Positions 17,788 to 26,958 of a stretch of 64,000 nucleotides of DNA are shown here, piece after piece. The stretch covers positions 486,303 through 550,302 of the forward strand of contig PIZR01000001.1 of NCBI GenBank assembly GCA_002835675.1, given 5' to 3'. A model generated the notes under the pieces. That model worked only from the letters and a program-made list of their open reading frames with translations. It was not told where the DNA came from and searched no databases. The position numbers and the translations under genes are program-made. This stretch comes from Bacillus sp. BA3. GTDB taxonomy: Bacteria > Bacillota > Bacilli > Bacillales > DSM-1321. The first letter of the stretch is position 1. The number at the start of each line of letters is the position of its first letter.

Positions 17788-18115
17788 GTAAAGAAGCTCG
17801 CCGAAGCATTAACTGAAAGCGGTAAACAGGAACTTGTATATTTCTTGCAGTCTCGAACGAAACCGATGTCGGCTCCTATTCGTGCAATTGATGAAATCCA
17901 GGAACAAAAGCATAAAGCTGGTCTTGTCTGCCCACATTGCGGCAGCCATTTTGTTGTGCGATTTGGTAAATTCGTTATCAAAACACGTGCTGGACAGGTG
18001 AAACAGCAGCGTTACCGCTGTAAAGCCTGCCATCAAACCTTTAACGACCTCACAAACACGCAATCTTCAACGCACCAGAAGACCACATAAATCTAAACGG
18101 GCAGTTTTGTTGAAC
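17788..18115 (+). pseudogene. IS1595-like transposase N-terminal remnant
   Basis: An open stretch encodes KLAEALTESGKQELVYFLQS, then a zinc-ribbon with CPHCG and CKACHQTFNDLTNT, typical of the N-terminus of IS1595/IS1016-type transposases. After NDLTNT the frame shifts: LQRTRRPHK continues in another frame at about 18068-18094, and the DDE catalytic part is missing. No terminal inverted repeats were found. It is a dead fragment about one third the length of such a transposase. The remainder of 17555-18302 holds only terminators. Confidence 0.7.
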
Positions 18116-18143
18116 AAGTTGTAAATTTAACATTTTAAAGTAA

Positions 18144-18180
18144 GAGCATTTCTTTGTAGTGAGAAGTGCTTTTTATTTTT
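18144..18180 (+). terminator. Intrinsic terminator
   Basis: AGCATTTCT-TTGTAGTG-AGAAGTGCT followed by TTTTATTTTT, downstream of the transposase remnant. Confidence 0.7.
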
Positions 18181-18302
18181 GTCAAAATTAAAAGGATATT
18201 TCAATAACAATAATAATATAAATAAAAACAATATAATTTTACTGTAATACGATAAATAATATGCTAAAATCATGTTGTCATTAAATAAGTGAGGTGTTTT
18301 AA

Positions 18303-18788
18303 ATGAATGTTAAACGAGGTTCAACCACTTTCTTAAAGGTAATTATTTTTCTGGCTGGAATTGCAGTGCTTGCTTTGTGTATCTGGTTGCCTGAGATAGC
18401 CGTTAGAGATGCAAGGGTACATCCAGATACGGCTTACTTCCTAATCCCCTTTTTAGTATGTGCATACGGATTCTGTATTGCGTTTTCTGTTGCGTTGTAT
18501 CAAGCATATAAACTATTAACCTACATCGAAAAGAACGATGCTTTCTCTGAATTATCCCTTAAATCTTTGAAGATTATAAAGAAATGTGCTTTTACAGTCA
18601 TTTTCCTCATTTTGTTAGGAATAGTAAGCTTAAGGGTGCTTGCTAAAGTTACAGGTAGTGATGATGCAGCGGGTCCTACATCATTATGTCTAATGGGTAT
18701 TTTAGCAACAAGTATCATCGCAGCCACTGTGGACGCCCTTCAAAAGCCATTAAAAAATGCCCCAGATATGAAGTCAAAAAATGAATGA
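18303..18788 (+). CDS. DUF2975-like membrane protein
   Basis: 161 aa with four predicted membrane helices (FLKVIIFLAGIAVLALCIWL, YFLIPFLVCAYGFCIAFSVA, CAFTVIFLILLGIVSLRVLA, and a final one around LMGILATSIIAATVDAL) and a short charged C-terminus. The architecture fits DUF2975, a family usually encoded directly before a small Cro/CI-type HTH (YozG-like). Here that partner is destroyed. AAGTGAGGTGTTTTA ribosome site. Function unknown; the pair resembles membrane-antagonist/HTH systems. Confidence 0.8.
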   Translation: MNVKRGSTTFLKVIIFLAGIAVLALCIWLPEIAVRDARVHPDTAYFLIPFLVCAYGFCIAFSVALYQAYKLLTYIEKNDAFSELSLKSLKIIKKCAFTVIFLILLGIVSLRVLAKVTGSDDAAGPTSLCLMGILATSIIAATVDALQKPLKNAPDMKSKNE

Positions 18789-18864
18789 TTAACGGATATG
18801 TAAGAATTTTGATTGTCAGCCAGGTGATTTTTGGAGTACAAAAGCGACGAAGACACTCAATAAA
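18785..18864 (+). pseudogene. Remnant of YozG-like HTH regulator
   Basis: Starts ATGATT overlapping the end of the DUF2975 gene (ATGA junction), as an intact partner would. Almost at once it resumes as ICKNFDCQPGD in one frame (about 18800-18832) and FLEYKSDEDTQ-stop in another (18831-18864). These match the C-terminal end of YozG-type HTH proteins (ICK-LDCQPGDILEY). The whole DNA-binding core is deleted and there is a frameshift. Recognition is from memory. Confidence 0.6.
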
Positions 18865-18910
18865 AACAGACACAACTAATTTATTTAACTACGGGGACGA
18901 TAGCTCAATG

Positions 18911-18941
18911 AACCGCCTTTTCACCAAGGCGGTTTTCTTTT
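18911..18941 (+). terminator. Intrinsic terminator
   Basis: AACCGCCTT-TTCACC-AAGGCGGTT followed by TTCTTTT; ends the DUF2975/HTH-remnant unit. Confidence 0.8.
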
Positions 18942-19141
18942 GGTCAAATATCAACATTAGAATTTAACATAGCCTTTATATAAATAAAATTGAAGTTACC
19001 ATTAGAAATAGGAAATATACTTAAAGTCAAATTAATTATAAAATAAATTCATATTATTCTAAAAATTTCTAAAAAAAGAGAAAGTTTACTGCTGCAACAT
19101 TCGGAATAGATACATGATATCTACTTAGAAAGGGGTATGAA

Positions 19142-21133
19142 ATGTCCAAAGTATCTTTTATTAAAGGAATTGTAACCGTTCCCATTGTTTTTGTTTTACT
19201 GGCAGGGTCTTCTGTTACAAAGGCTGCTTCAGATGAGCCGATGCCGGCCACAGATGCAACAATTTCAGCAAATAAGGCTTTTTATGAACAGTTGAATTTT
19301 AAAGATAAGGAAGATTTCAAGAATGCACATAAAGGATTCATTGCGCCTTTGAATATGAATCCAATTAAAAATTCAAAAGGTGACGTAGTTTGGGATAGTA
19401 ATCGATATTCATTCATAAAAGAAGATCAGCCGGCAAGTCTTACTGTAAATCCAAGCTTGTGGCGGCAGGCTCAATTACAAAATATAACAGGCTTATTTAA
19501 AGTGGTAGATGGCGTTTATCAAGTTCGGGGCCAGGATTTATCAGTGCTTACCATTGTGGAAGGAAAAACAGGATTAATAGTTTTGGATACACTTTCTACA
19601 ATTGAAACGGCAAAAGCAGCCATGGAGCTTTATTTTGAACATCGGCCCAAAAATCCAGTAAGTGCAATTGTTATTAGTCATAGTCATGCGGATCACTTTG
19701 GTGGTATGAAAGGCATTGCTCAATACGCTGAAAATCCAGCTAAGGTGCCGATTATTGTCCCAGCAGGTTTTAACGATGAAGCGCTAAGTGAAAACATTCT
19801 TTTAGGCAATATAATGTCTCGCCGTGCAGGTTATATGTTTGGAAATCTCTTACCCGCAAGTGAAAGGGGATTTGTTACTTCTGGTATTGGCCCAGGATTA
19901 AGTAACGGAACTTTTAGCTATTTACCTCCAACAATGGAAGTGAAGGATGATATTCAAACGGTGGAAATAGACGGAATTACATTTAAATTTTTATTGACGC
20001 CGGATTCGGAAGCTCCATCTGAAATGCATTATTATATCAATGATTACAAAACTTTAGTGGTAGCGGAAAACACCGGACACACGTTACATAATATTTATAC
20101 ATTAAGGGGAGCTAAAACCAGAGATACCCTAAAATGGGTGAAAGCACTTGATGAAACTGTTGATCTGTTTGGAAACGAAGATATAGATGCTATGGTAACC
20201 GCCCATACATGGCCCATATGGGGAAGGGACGATGTTCTGGAGCAGTTGGAAAGTCAGCGTGATTTGTACAAATATATTCATGACCAAACCATACGATTAG
20301 CGAATTTAGGACTTACACCTGATGAAATCGCGGAAGAGTTAAAGCTTCCTGAAAAGTTGGATAAAGTCTGGGCCAATCGGGGGTATTACGGAACATTGAA
20401 ACACAACGTAAAAGCGGTGTACAACTTTTATTTAGGATATTTCAACGGTAATCCATCCGACTTGGATCCATTACCACAAGAGGAATCGGGCGCTAAATAT
20501 GTACAGTATATGGGTGGGGAAAAGAAGGTCATTAAACAGGCAAAACTTGATTATAAAAGAGGGGAATATCGCTGGGTGGCTCAAGTCTTAAAGCATGTCG
20601 TCATGGCCAACCCGAAAAATACAGAAGCAAAAAATTTATTGGCTAAAGCTTATGAGCAATTAGGATACACAGCTGAATCTTCTGTGTGGCGTAATTTCTA
20701 TCTTACCGGCGCAGACGAGTTAAGGAATGGTGTGGCAGACTCAAAGGGAAGTGGCGGAATGATGAATCTCGATACGCTGCTCAATATGCCAATGGATGAT
20801 TTCCTGAAATTCTTGTCCATTAAATTAAACGGAATGAAAGCGGAAAATAAAAATATGACATTCAATTTGACATTTACAGATTCGAAAACCAATTACACGA
20901 TCGATCTGAATAATTCTGTATTGAACTTCAAAAAAGGGAAAATGGCGTCCAACCCTGATGCAGCATTAACATTAGATAGAATAACTTTCTATCAGATTGC
21001 TCTGGGACGTGAAGATTTATCCAAAATGGAAGCAGCCGGTAAAGTTGCCATTTCCGGTGATAAAAAACAGTTTGAAGATTTCCTGACTTTGCTGGATCAA
21101 TTCCAACCTAAGGTTAATATCGTAACTCCGTGA
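19142..21133 (+). CDS. Secreted alkyl sulfatase (SdsA1-like metallo-beta-lactamase fold)
   Basis: 663 aa, signal peptide to about residue 29 (VTKAASDE). The central metallo-beta-lactamase domain has the zinc motif SHSHADHFGG, followed by YIND/VAENTGHTLHN and AHTWPIWG regions. A dimerisation helix region follows, then a C-terminal SCP2-like lipid-binding domain from about residue 540. This is the architecture of SdsA1, which hydrolyses alkyl sulfates such as SDS to the alcohol and sulfate. The start ATG has AGAAAGGGGT upstream. A single gene with its own terminator; the product may feed acyl-chain use. Confidence 0.9.
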   Translation: MSKVSFIKGIVTVPIVFVLLAGSSVTKAASDEPMPATDATISANKAFYEQLNFKDKEDFKNAHKGFIAPLNMNPIKNSKGDVVWDSNRYSFIKEDQPASLTVNPSLWRQAQLQNITGLFKVVDGVYQVRGQDLSVLTIVEGKTGLIVLDTLSTIETAKAAMELYFEHRPKNPVSAIVISHSHADHFGGMKGIAQYAENPAKVPIIVPAGFNDEALSENILLGNIMSRRAGYMFGNLLPASERGFVTSGIGPGLSNGTFSYLPPTMEVKDDIQTVEIDGITFKFLLTPDSEAPSEMHYYINDYKTLVVAENTGHTLHNIYTLRGAKTRDTLKWVKALDETVDLFGNEDIDAMVTAHTWPIWGRDDVLEQLESQRDLYKYIHDQTIRLANLGLTPDEIAEELKLPEKLDKVWANRGYYGTLKHNVKAVYNFYLGYFNGNPSDLDPLPQEESGAKYVQYMGGEKKVIKQAKLDYKRGEYRWVAQVLKHVVMANPKNTEAKNLLAKAYEQLGYTAESSVWRNFYLTGADELRNGVADSKGSGGMMNLDTLLNMPMDDFLKFLSIKLNGMKAENKNMTFNLTFTDSKTNYTIDLNNSVLNFKKGKMASNPDAALTLDRITFYQIALGREDLSKMEAAGKVAISGDKKQFEDFLTLLDQFQPKVNIVTP

Positions 21134-21173
21134 TAATCAAACACTTCATATTCTGAAACAAGGATGGATCGGT

Positions 21174-21209
21174 TACCCACGAGTCTACTTAGTAGTCTCG
21201 TGGGTTTGA
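21174..21209 (+). terminator. Intrinsic terminator of the sulfatase gene
   Basis: ACCCACGAG-TCTACTTAGTAGT-CTCGTGGGT, then TTGAAT. The stem is strong, the T-run short. Confidence 0.65.
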
Positions 21210-21306
21210 ATGTATTAATTAATCCTGAAGGCATCCTGTTTCGTTTTTAATTTTTTATAAAACGCTCCTAATAGTTACAGAACAAGTTTTGTAATTCGAA
21301 AGGAAT

Positions 21307-21320
21307 TGTAAGCGCTTCCT
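21307..21320 (+). promoter_or_regulatory. cre site (CcpA) upstream of MFS transporter
   Basis: TGTAAGCGCTTCCT matches the published cre consensus TGWAARCGYTWNCW at all 14 positions. It ends 47 nt before the MFS start codon, a location that normally gives carbon catabolite repression. Confidence 0.75.
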
Positions 21321-21367
21321 GTGTGGCTGAGGTTTTGTGAAAATATAAAAAAATGGAGTGATGGGGA

Positions 21368-22606
21368 ATGCAGTTATATGCAAGTAAGAAACGAAAAATA
21401 ATGATTAGCGGCCTTTTATTTGTTGGAATGATTTTAAGTTTTTTTGATCGCGTTGCCATAAATGTCGGGATTATCCCTATTGCAGATGAGTTTCATCTCA
21501 ATACGTCCCAGACAGGTATTTTAATTAGTATATTTTTTGTTAGCTACTCACTCATGCAACCGCTTGGTGGATGGATGACCGATAAGTATGGCGCCAGGAT
21601 CATGGTTACTGTTTCTTTGTTTAGTTGGTCCTTGTTCACTGTAATGACTGGGTTTGCTTGGTCATTCATGTCTTTATTATTCATCCGTTTTCTGTTCGGG
21701 TTAGGTGAAGGGCCTTTCTATCCTGCCAGTATGTCCACTATAAGAGATAACTTCCCGGAAGAAGAACGGGGCAGGGCAAATTCGTTTTTCCTGTCTGCCC
21801 AAAATATTGGCGGGATATTAGGTACTGCACTTGCAGCTTCCATGGTGGTGGCATTCGGTTGGCGGGGCATGTTTACCATTTCCGGAATTCTAGGGATATT
21901 AGCTTCTTTCGGAATTTGGTTCATTCTAAAGCCTCAAGGAAATCAAGAGGTTAAAAAAGACAAACCGAAACAAAAAAAGGTTGCTCTGAAACTGTTATTT
22001 AAAATCGAAAATATTTGGAAACTCATAACATTCAAGTTTATATCAAATATTATCAACTATGGTCTGATCACTTGGATGCCTATATATTTGGTTAAAGAAA
22101 AAGGGGTGGATTTAATAGCCGCAGGAGGTTTATTGGCAATCCCTTATATTTTTGGTTTCTTGATGTTTAATGTAAGCGGGTGGCTTCTGGATAAGCATAT
22201 GGCTAACCGGGAGAAGTATCTTGCCGCTGCAGGCGCTTTATTATCGGCAATTTTTCTCTTTCTAATGTCTAACGCCACGTCTATAGCACTTATCATCACT
22301 TATCTCACTCTCAACTCCGTAGCACTGTCTTTCTTTGGAACGGTTCTTTATACGATCATCATAAAATACTCACCAAAGGAACTAACGGGCTCTGCCTCCG
22401 GACTCGTAACTTTTGCCGGTCAAATTGCAGGTGCGGTTTCTCCTTTAGCCCTCGGTTTGATTATCAGTTTGTTTAATGACTCCTATAATGCCGCTTTCCT
22501 GTTTTTGGTGATAATAGCGTTATTGGGAACGATTGTTGCCGTATCTATTAAAAATAATCAGGCAAAACCAGCTAAAGAATACGAAAAAACAACTACAATT
22601 ATATAA
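21368..22606 (+). CDS. MFS transporter, anion:cation symporter (ACS)-like
   Basis: 412 aa with 12 predicted helices in two bundles joined by a basic loop near residues 190-210 (KKDKPKQKKVALK). The N-terminal half has DRVAINVGI, GGWMTDKYGARI and GEGPFYPAS, typical of ACS family carriers of hexuronates, galactonate and related organic anions. TGGAGTGATGGGGA ribosome site. The cre site upstream suggests an alternative carbon source. A LysR gene follows in the same direction after 117 nt. Confidence 0.87.
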   Translation: MQLYASKKRKIMISGLLFVGMILSFFDRVAINVGIIPIADEFHLNTSQTGILISIFFVSYSLMQPLGGWMTDKYGARIMVTVSLFSWSLFTVMTGFAWSFMSLLFIRFLFGLGEGPFYPASMSTIRDNFPEEERGRANSFFLSAQNIGGILGTALAASMVVAFGWRGMFTISGILGILASFGIWFILKPQGNQEVKKDKPKQKKVALKLLFKIENIWKLITFKFISNIINYGLITWMPIYLVKEKGVDLIAAGGLLAIPYIFGFLMFNVSGWLLDKHMANREKYLAAAGALLSAIFLFLMSNATSIALIITYLTLNSVALSFFGTVLYTIIIKYSPKELTGSASGLVTFAGQIAGAVSPLALGLIISLFNDSYNAAFLFLVIIALLGTIVAVSIKNNQAKPAKEYEKTTTII

Positions 22607-22723
22607 AACTGGCTTCTGCTTTTGAGGCGACAGTTTGAAGTGTCCTGAATCCACTTCTCTAAAATTGAAAGGGCTTTCTGTTCGAGGTATGATATTAGTA
22701 ATAGGCTAGAAGGAGAATGAATC

Positions 22724-23629
22724 ATGAATATTGAACAATTGGAATATATCATCAAGGTAGCCGAGGTTAACTCGATTTCCACGGCTTCAGAAAGCCTCCA
22801 TATCTCCCAATCTGGAATCAGTATGGCCATTACGAGTTTGGAGAAGGAATTAGGTATAAAAATCTTCAAGCGGTCAAGGTTAGGAACCATACCTACAGAA
22901 GACGGAAAGGAAATCATCCAGAAAGCTCTTGAAGTATTAAACAAATTGGAAGAAATAAGAGACAGTGCTCAAATACATTCAGATACGATGGAAAAAGAGT
23001 TACGCCTATCATCAACACAAGGTTTATTTCTAACGGTTTTGCCTAAATCCTTGGCCTTATTTAAGAAGAAGTATCCCGAGGTGAAAATTGTCATTGAAGA
23101 AAAAGGGGGACAGGAGATAACCGAAGAAGTACTGAATGGTAAGATAGACATCGGGCTATTGAATATCCCAAAGGTTAAACCAAAAGAAATTGAGTTGGAA
23201 TTTCAACCCTTGATGGAAGCTAAAGTGATTGTGATGGTCAGTAAGAACTCCCCTTTAGTGAACCGTAAAAGCATAACCCCAAAAGAGCTAATGGACCAAA
23301 ATTTGGTCATTTACAATGGACCAAGAATGAAGTCGTTCATTAAAGGTTTTTTTGATCATTACGGTGAGATGAATATATTGTTTTTCACAAATAATACAGA
23401 GATCATCAAAAAAACCGTCGCTGAGGGATTGGCGATTGCCTTTTCTTATGATATTGGAATTAACAGTGACCCCTATTTCCTAAGCGGGGAACTTGTGGCC
23501 ATTCCTTTGGTGGAGCTGGAAAATAATACAATGGAATTCGGTTACGTTCGCTCTAAGAAGCAGTATTTTTCAAAAGCTGCCAGGGAGTTTATTAAATGTC
23601 TCGATTTCTATACTACTCTTAAATATTAG
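22724..23629 (+). CDS. LysR-family transcriptional regulator
   Basis: 301 aa; HTH MNIEQLEYIIKVAEVNSIST with SQSGISMAITSLEKEL, then a LysR substrate domain. AGAAGGAGAATGAATC ribosome site. It lies between the MFS transporter and the acyl-CoA dehydrogenase/synthetase pair, all in the same direction, so it may regulate either (inference). It closes with its own terminator. Confidence 0.92.
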   Translation: MNIEQLEYIIKVAEVNSISTASESLHISQSGISMAITSLEKELGIKIFKRSRLGTIPTEDGKEIIQKALEVLNKLEEIRDSAQIHSDTMEKELRLSSTQGLFLTVLPKSLALFKKKYPEVKIVIEEKGGQEITEEVLNGKIDIGLLNIPKVKPKEIELEFQPLMEAKVIVMVSKNSPLVNRKSITPKELMDQNLVIYNGPRMKSFIKGFFDHYGEMNILFFTNNTEIIKKTVAEGLAIAFSYDIGINSDPYFLSGELVAIPLVELENNTMEFGYVRSKKQYFSKAAREFIKCLDFYTTLKY

Positions 23630-23664
23630 TTTCCTATGATGATAGGGAACTAATATTTTTTTAT
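23622..23664 (+). terminator. Intrinsic terminator overlapping the LysR stop codon
   Basis: AATATTAGTTTCCTAT-GATG-ATAGGGAACTAATATT followed by TTTTTATTT; the left arm includes the TAG stop. 23665-23797 is very A/T-rich with no gene. Confidence 0.85.
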
Positions 23665-23797
23665 TTACTTCAATATTTTTTATATTTATATCATATATCC
23701 TTATTTTACTTCAATATTATTTACATTTAAAATTAATGTTATAACATTTTAAACATTTAAAAAATTCAACGAAAATAAAAATCGAAAGGGGAAACTT

Positions 23798-24970
23798 ATG
23801 TTAACGACCCAGGAAGAGAAATTAGAGGTTCTACAAACAAAGTTGCAGGATTTCATCCAAAATGAATTGCTTCCATATGAACAGGAGCATGGATTGAACG
23901 CTGAAGAGGATATCCCGATGGAAGCGATACAATGGGCAAGGAAACGATCCAGAGAATTGGGGTTTTATGGTATTAACCTCCCTGAAACATATGGCGGACA
24001 AGATGTTAGTTTAAAAGGCTTATGCATGTTCAAGGAAGAATTGGCCCGTTCCGGAGCGGTTTTATGGGGGCAGGTTATCGGCGAGATTGGCGGGCCGCTA
24101 AGAATTGGCCAGATGTTGGAAAGTTTTACACCTGAGCAAATAGAAAAATATGTGATGCCCGTTGTGACGGGAGATGCGAGCTGCTGCTTTGCCCTTACAG
24201 AACCAAATGCTGGATCAGATGCCTTCGCTATCGAAACAACAGCCGTTAAAGACGGAAATGATTATATATTAAATGGAAAGAAACATTTTATCAGTGCGGC
24301 CCCCTATGCTGATTTCGCCATTGTCATAGCGAAAGAACCCGGGAAAGGAGAAAAAGAAAGAATCACTGCTTTCATAGTTGATAAAAAAACATCCCAACAT
24401 CCGGGGTTTGAACTAGGAGACATTCAAGTTCCCCTATCAGGAGAACGCATACATGCTGAATTGAATTTCAATCAATGTCGAGTGCCTGCCGCCAATATAA
24501 TCGGAGAACCAGGAAAAGGTTTGCTGCTCGGATTGAAAAGAATAAACACAAATCGCGCTTCCCATGCCGCCGGCTTTATCGGAATGGCTCAACACCTTCT
24601 CGATTTATCTATTGAACATGCCAAAACGCGAGTCCAACATGGCCGGCCCATCGGTGACTTCCAGGCAATTCAGCATATGCTCGCAGATATGGCGACGGAA
24701 ATCTACGCAGCAAGGTGCATGGTCTATGATGTGGTTGGAAAAATTGATCAAGGAAAAGAGGATCGAGCCGGCACGTCCATGGCTAAGCTGTTTGCTTCAG
24801 AAGTAAATTGCCGTGTGGCTGACAAGGCTGTCCAAATCTTTGGCTCCAAAGGCTTGGTAAAAGGGCATCCAGTAGAAAAAATGTACAGGAGTGCACGGAT
24901 GTACCGTATTCTGAGCGGAACCTCAGAAATTCAAAAAAATACAATTGCCAAAGCATTATTAAAAGGGTAA
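23798..24970 (+). CDS. Acyl-CoA dehydrogenase
   Basis: 390 aa. Classical acyl-CoA dehydrogenase: LGFYGINLPETYGGQDVSL, the FAD loop CFALTEPNAGSDAF, the C-terminal FAD-contact RVQHGRPIGDFQAIQHM, and YRILSGTSEIQKNTIAKAL at the end (ACAD signature 2). FAD-linked desaturation of an acyl-CoA, electrons to ETF. AAAGGGGAAACTT ribosome site. Only 26 nt separates it from an acyl-CoA synthetase gene, so the two should activate and oxidise the same acid. The substrate is unknown; CaiA-like or branched/short-chain acids are options. Confidence 0.92.
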   Translation: MLTTQEEKLEVLQTKLQDFIQNELLPYEQEHGLNAEEDIPMEAIQWARKRSRELGFYGINLPETYGGQDVSLKGLCMFKEELARSGAVLWGQVIGEIGGPLRIGQMLESFTPEQIEKYVMPVVTGDASCCFALTEPNAGSDAFAIETTAVKDGNDYILNGKKHFISAAPYADFAIVIAKEPGKGEKERITAFIVDKKTSQHPGFELGDIQVPLSGERIHAELNFNQCRVPAANIIGEPGKGLLLGLKRINTNRASHAAGFIGMAQHLLDLSIEHAKTRVQHGRPIGDFQAIQHMLADMATEIYAARCMVYDVVGKIDQGKEDRAGTSMAKLFASEVNCRVADKAVQIFGSKGLVKGHPVEKMYRSARMYRILSGTSEIQKNTIAKALLKG

Positions 24971-24996
24971 AACCTTTTTCGGGGGAGGAAATATAC

Positions 24997-26571
24997 ATGC
25001 TGCATAAGTTGACATTTCAGACACTGTTGAATAAAGGAATGAAACGATTCGGCGAACTGCCGGCTATTACCTTGTTGCCAGCCGGGGAAACGATAACCTA
25101 CGACGAGTTATGGAAGAAAACAGAACTTATCACATCTTATCTACTTCGTTTAGGTGCAGGAAGGGGTGTCCGCATAGCGACCATCATTCCAAACAGTTTA
25201 GAAAGTGTGATGTTTGGATTGGCCATCCAGCAATGTGGAGCAACCTTGGTGCCATTAAGTGAAAAACTGGGGAAACGAGAAATACAATTCATTTTAAAGG
25301 AAGCAAAACCAGAAGTGGTCATAATAGCTACACAGACACACTTTGACACCTTCTTTGAGTATTTGGAAGAAATGAAGAAGGAAGATGTCCATGTTATTGG
25401 GCTCCCAGGCTTTCATATTAATTATCCGGAGGAGTTTGAACTGTTTAAATGGCCCGGCGAAATAAATAATCTAGACTTGCCATTAGCTGAAGAGGAAGAC
25501 ATTGCCCTTCTGTCATATACAGGCGGGACAACGGGTACACCCAAAGGCGTCATGCATTCCCAGAAAGGACTCGGCGCCGCCATACTTTCTGCAGCTATCG
25601 AAGACCCGCTGGATGACCGTGACCGGGTATTGCTAAGTACGCCCATTGTGCATTCAGCCGGTTCATTACTTTGGAGATCCCTTGTTTCGGGCGTCCATGT
25701 CTATGTGATGGGTTCATTCGACGCTGCAGCTTTCATACAGGCGATAAAGGAACATGAAATCACGACGACATTCATGGTACCGACCATGTTATACAGGCTC
25801 CTTGACCAGACAAAGAAGATGGAATATGATATGAGCTCCATGCGTAATATCTTTTACGGCGCGTCACCAATTTCTCAAAAGCGCCTTAAAGAAGCTTTTG
25901 AAGTATTCGGGCCTATCATGCGCCAGCAATACGGCATGACTGAATGCAATATTGTCATTGCCAGACTATCGAAGAGCGCTCATGTATGGGCTTATCATAA
26001 CAATTCGGAAATTCTGAAAAGCTGTGGGAAACCGTGCATTCTTACCGAAGTTCGACTGATTGATGAAGATGGAAATGATGTAAAACCAACCGAGCTTGGA
26101 GAAATTATCGTAAAATCACCAGCCATGATGGTAGGCTATTATCAAAGACCGGATCTTACCCAAGAATACATCCGTGATGGCTGGTTCTACACGGGGGATA
26201 TTGGTAAATGGGATGAAAGCGGTTACCTTTATATTGTGGATAGGAAGAAAGATATGATCATTACGGGCGGGATGAACGTATATTCTTCAGAAGTTGAGCG
26301 AGTGGTGAACCAGCACCCTTCTGTTGCATTAAGCGCTTGCATAGGCGTTCCCCATCCAGATTGGGGAGAAGTAGTGTGTGTCGTGATAGCATTGCGAGAA
26401 GGATCGAACTGTACTAGTGAGGAATTAATTGATTTCTGCAAACAAAGAACCTCTAAGTATATGGTTCCTAAAATAGCCTATTTTCTTGATAAGTTCCCAT
26501 TAACGCCGATTGGAAAAATAGATAAAAAAGAATTAAGAAAGATGTTTTCACAAGGAATACCATCCATCTAG
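24997..26571 (+). CDS. AMP-dependent acyl-CoA synthetase
   Basis: 524 aa ANL-superfamily enzyme forming acyl-CoA via an acyl-AMP. P-loop LLSYTGGTTGTPKGVMHS, A5 YGMTECN, A7-A8 WFYTGDIGKWDESGYLY and DRKKDMIITGGMNVYSSEVE, catalytic Lys near the end in PIGKIDKKEL. GGGGGAGG ribosome site. Partner of the preceding acyl-CoA dehydrogenase in a two-gene operon. The acid it activates cannot be told from sequence; relatives act on medium-chain, crotonobetaine-like or aryl acids. Confidence 0.92.
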   Translation: MLHKLTFQTLLNKGMKRFGELPAITLLPAGETITYDELWKKTELITSYLLRLGAGRGVRIATIIPNSLESVMFGLAIQQCGATLVPLSEKLGKREIQFILKEAKPEVVIIATQTHFDTFFEYLEEMKKEDVHVIGLPGFHINYPEEFELFKWPGEINNLDLPLAEEEDIALLSYTGGTTGTPKGVMHSQKGLGAAILSAAIEDPLDDRDRVLLSTPIVHSAGSLLWRSLVSGVHVYVMGSFDAAAFIQAIKEHEITTTFMVPTMLYRLLDQTKKMEYDMSSMRNIFYGASPISQKRLKEAFEVFGPIMRQQYGMTECNIVIARLSKSAHVWAYHNNSEILKSCGKPCILTEVRLIDEDGNDVKPTELGEIIVKSPAMMVGYYQRPDLTQEYIRDGWFYTGDIGKWDESGYLYIVDRKKDMIITGGMNVYSSEVERVVNQHPSVALSACIGVPHPDWGEVVCVVIALREGSNCTSEELIDFCKQRTSKYMVPKIAYFLDKFPLTPIGKIDKKELRKMFSQGIPSI

Positions 26572-26618
26572 CAAAATTGAGACTTATAGCAAATTTAAGC
26601 TAGAGCAGAGGAATGCAA

Positions 26619-26669
26619 AAAAAAGCCTCGCACGTTAACCTGGGATCAGGACGTGTGAGGCTTTTTTTT
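26619..26669 (+). terminator. Intrinsic terminator of the acyl-CoA operon
   Basis: AAGCCTCGCACGT / ACGTGTGAGGCTT stem with T8 tail. The rest of 26572-26958 is A/T-rich with no gene; a TATAAT at 26809-26814 may be the -10 box for the next gene but lacks a convincing -35. Confidence 0.88.
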
Positions 26670-26958
26670 GCTATATCCAAGATGTGTTTGGAATATGAAT
26701 GGAATTAACGTTGCAGTGAATGTTAAATGAATAGAGGATAAAGATTATTATCTAAAGGAAATGATACTGAAATATCAATTCATGAATGAAAAAAATAGAG
26801 GGTTAGGATATAATATATTATTGTATTGGAGATTCATTGTGGAATTTCCTTTTTTTTACGGGCTTCTTTTGTTTATCTTCTCGATGCACGGGGAAATAAA
26901 TTATAGTTGTATATGTTTTTATAATAATAATCAGAGTTAAGTAGAGGGGTTTGTTTTA

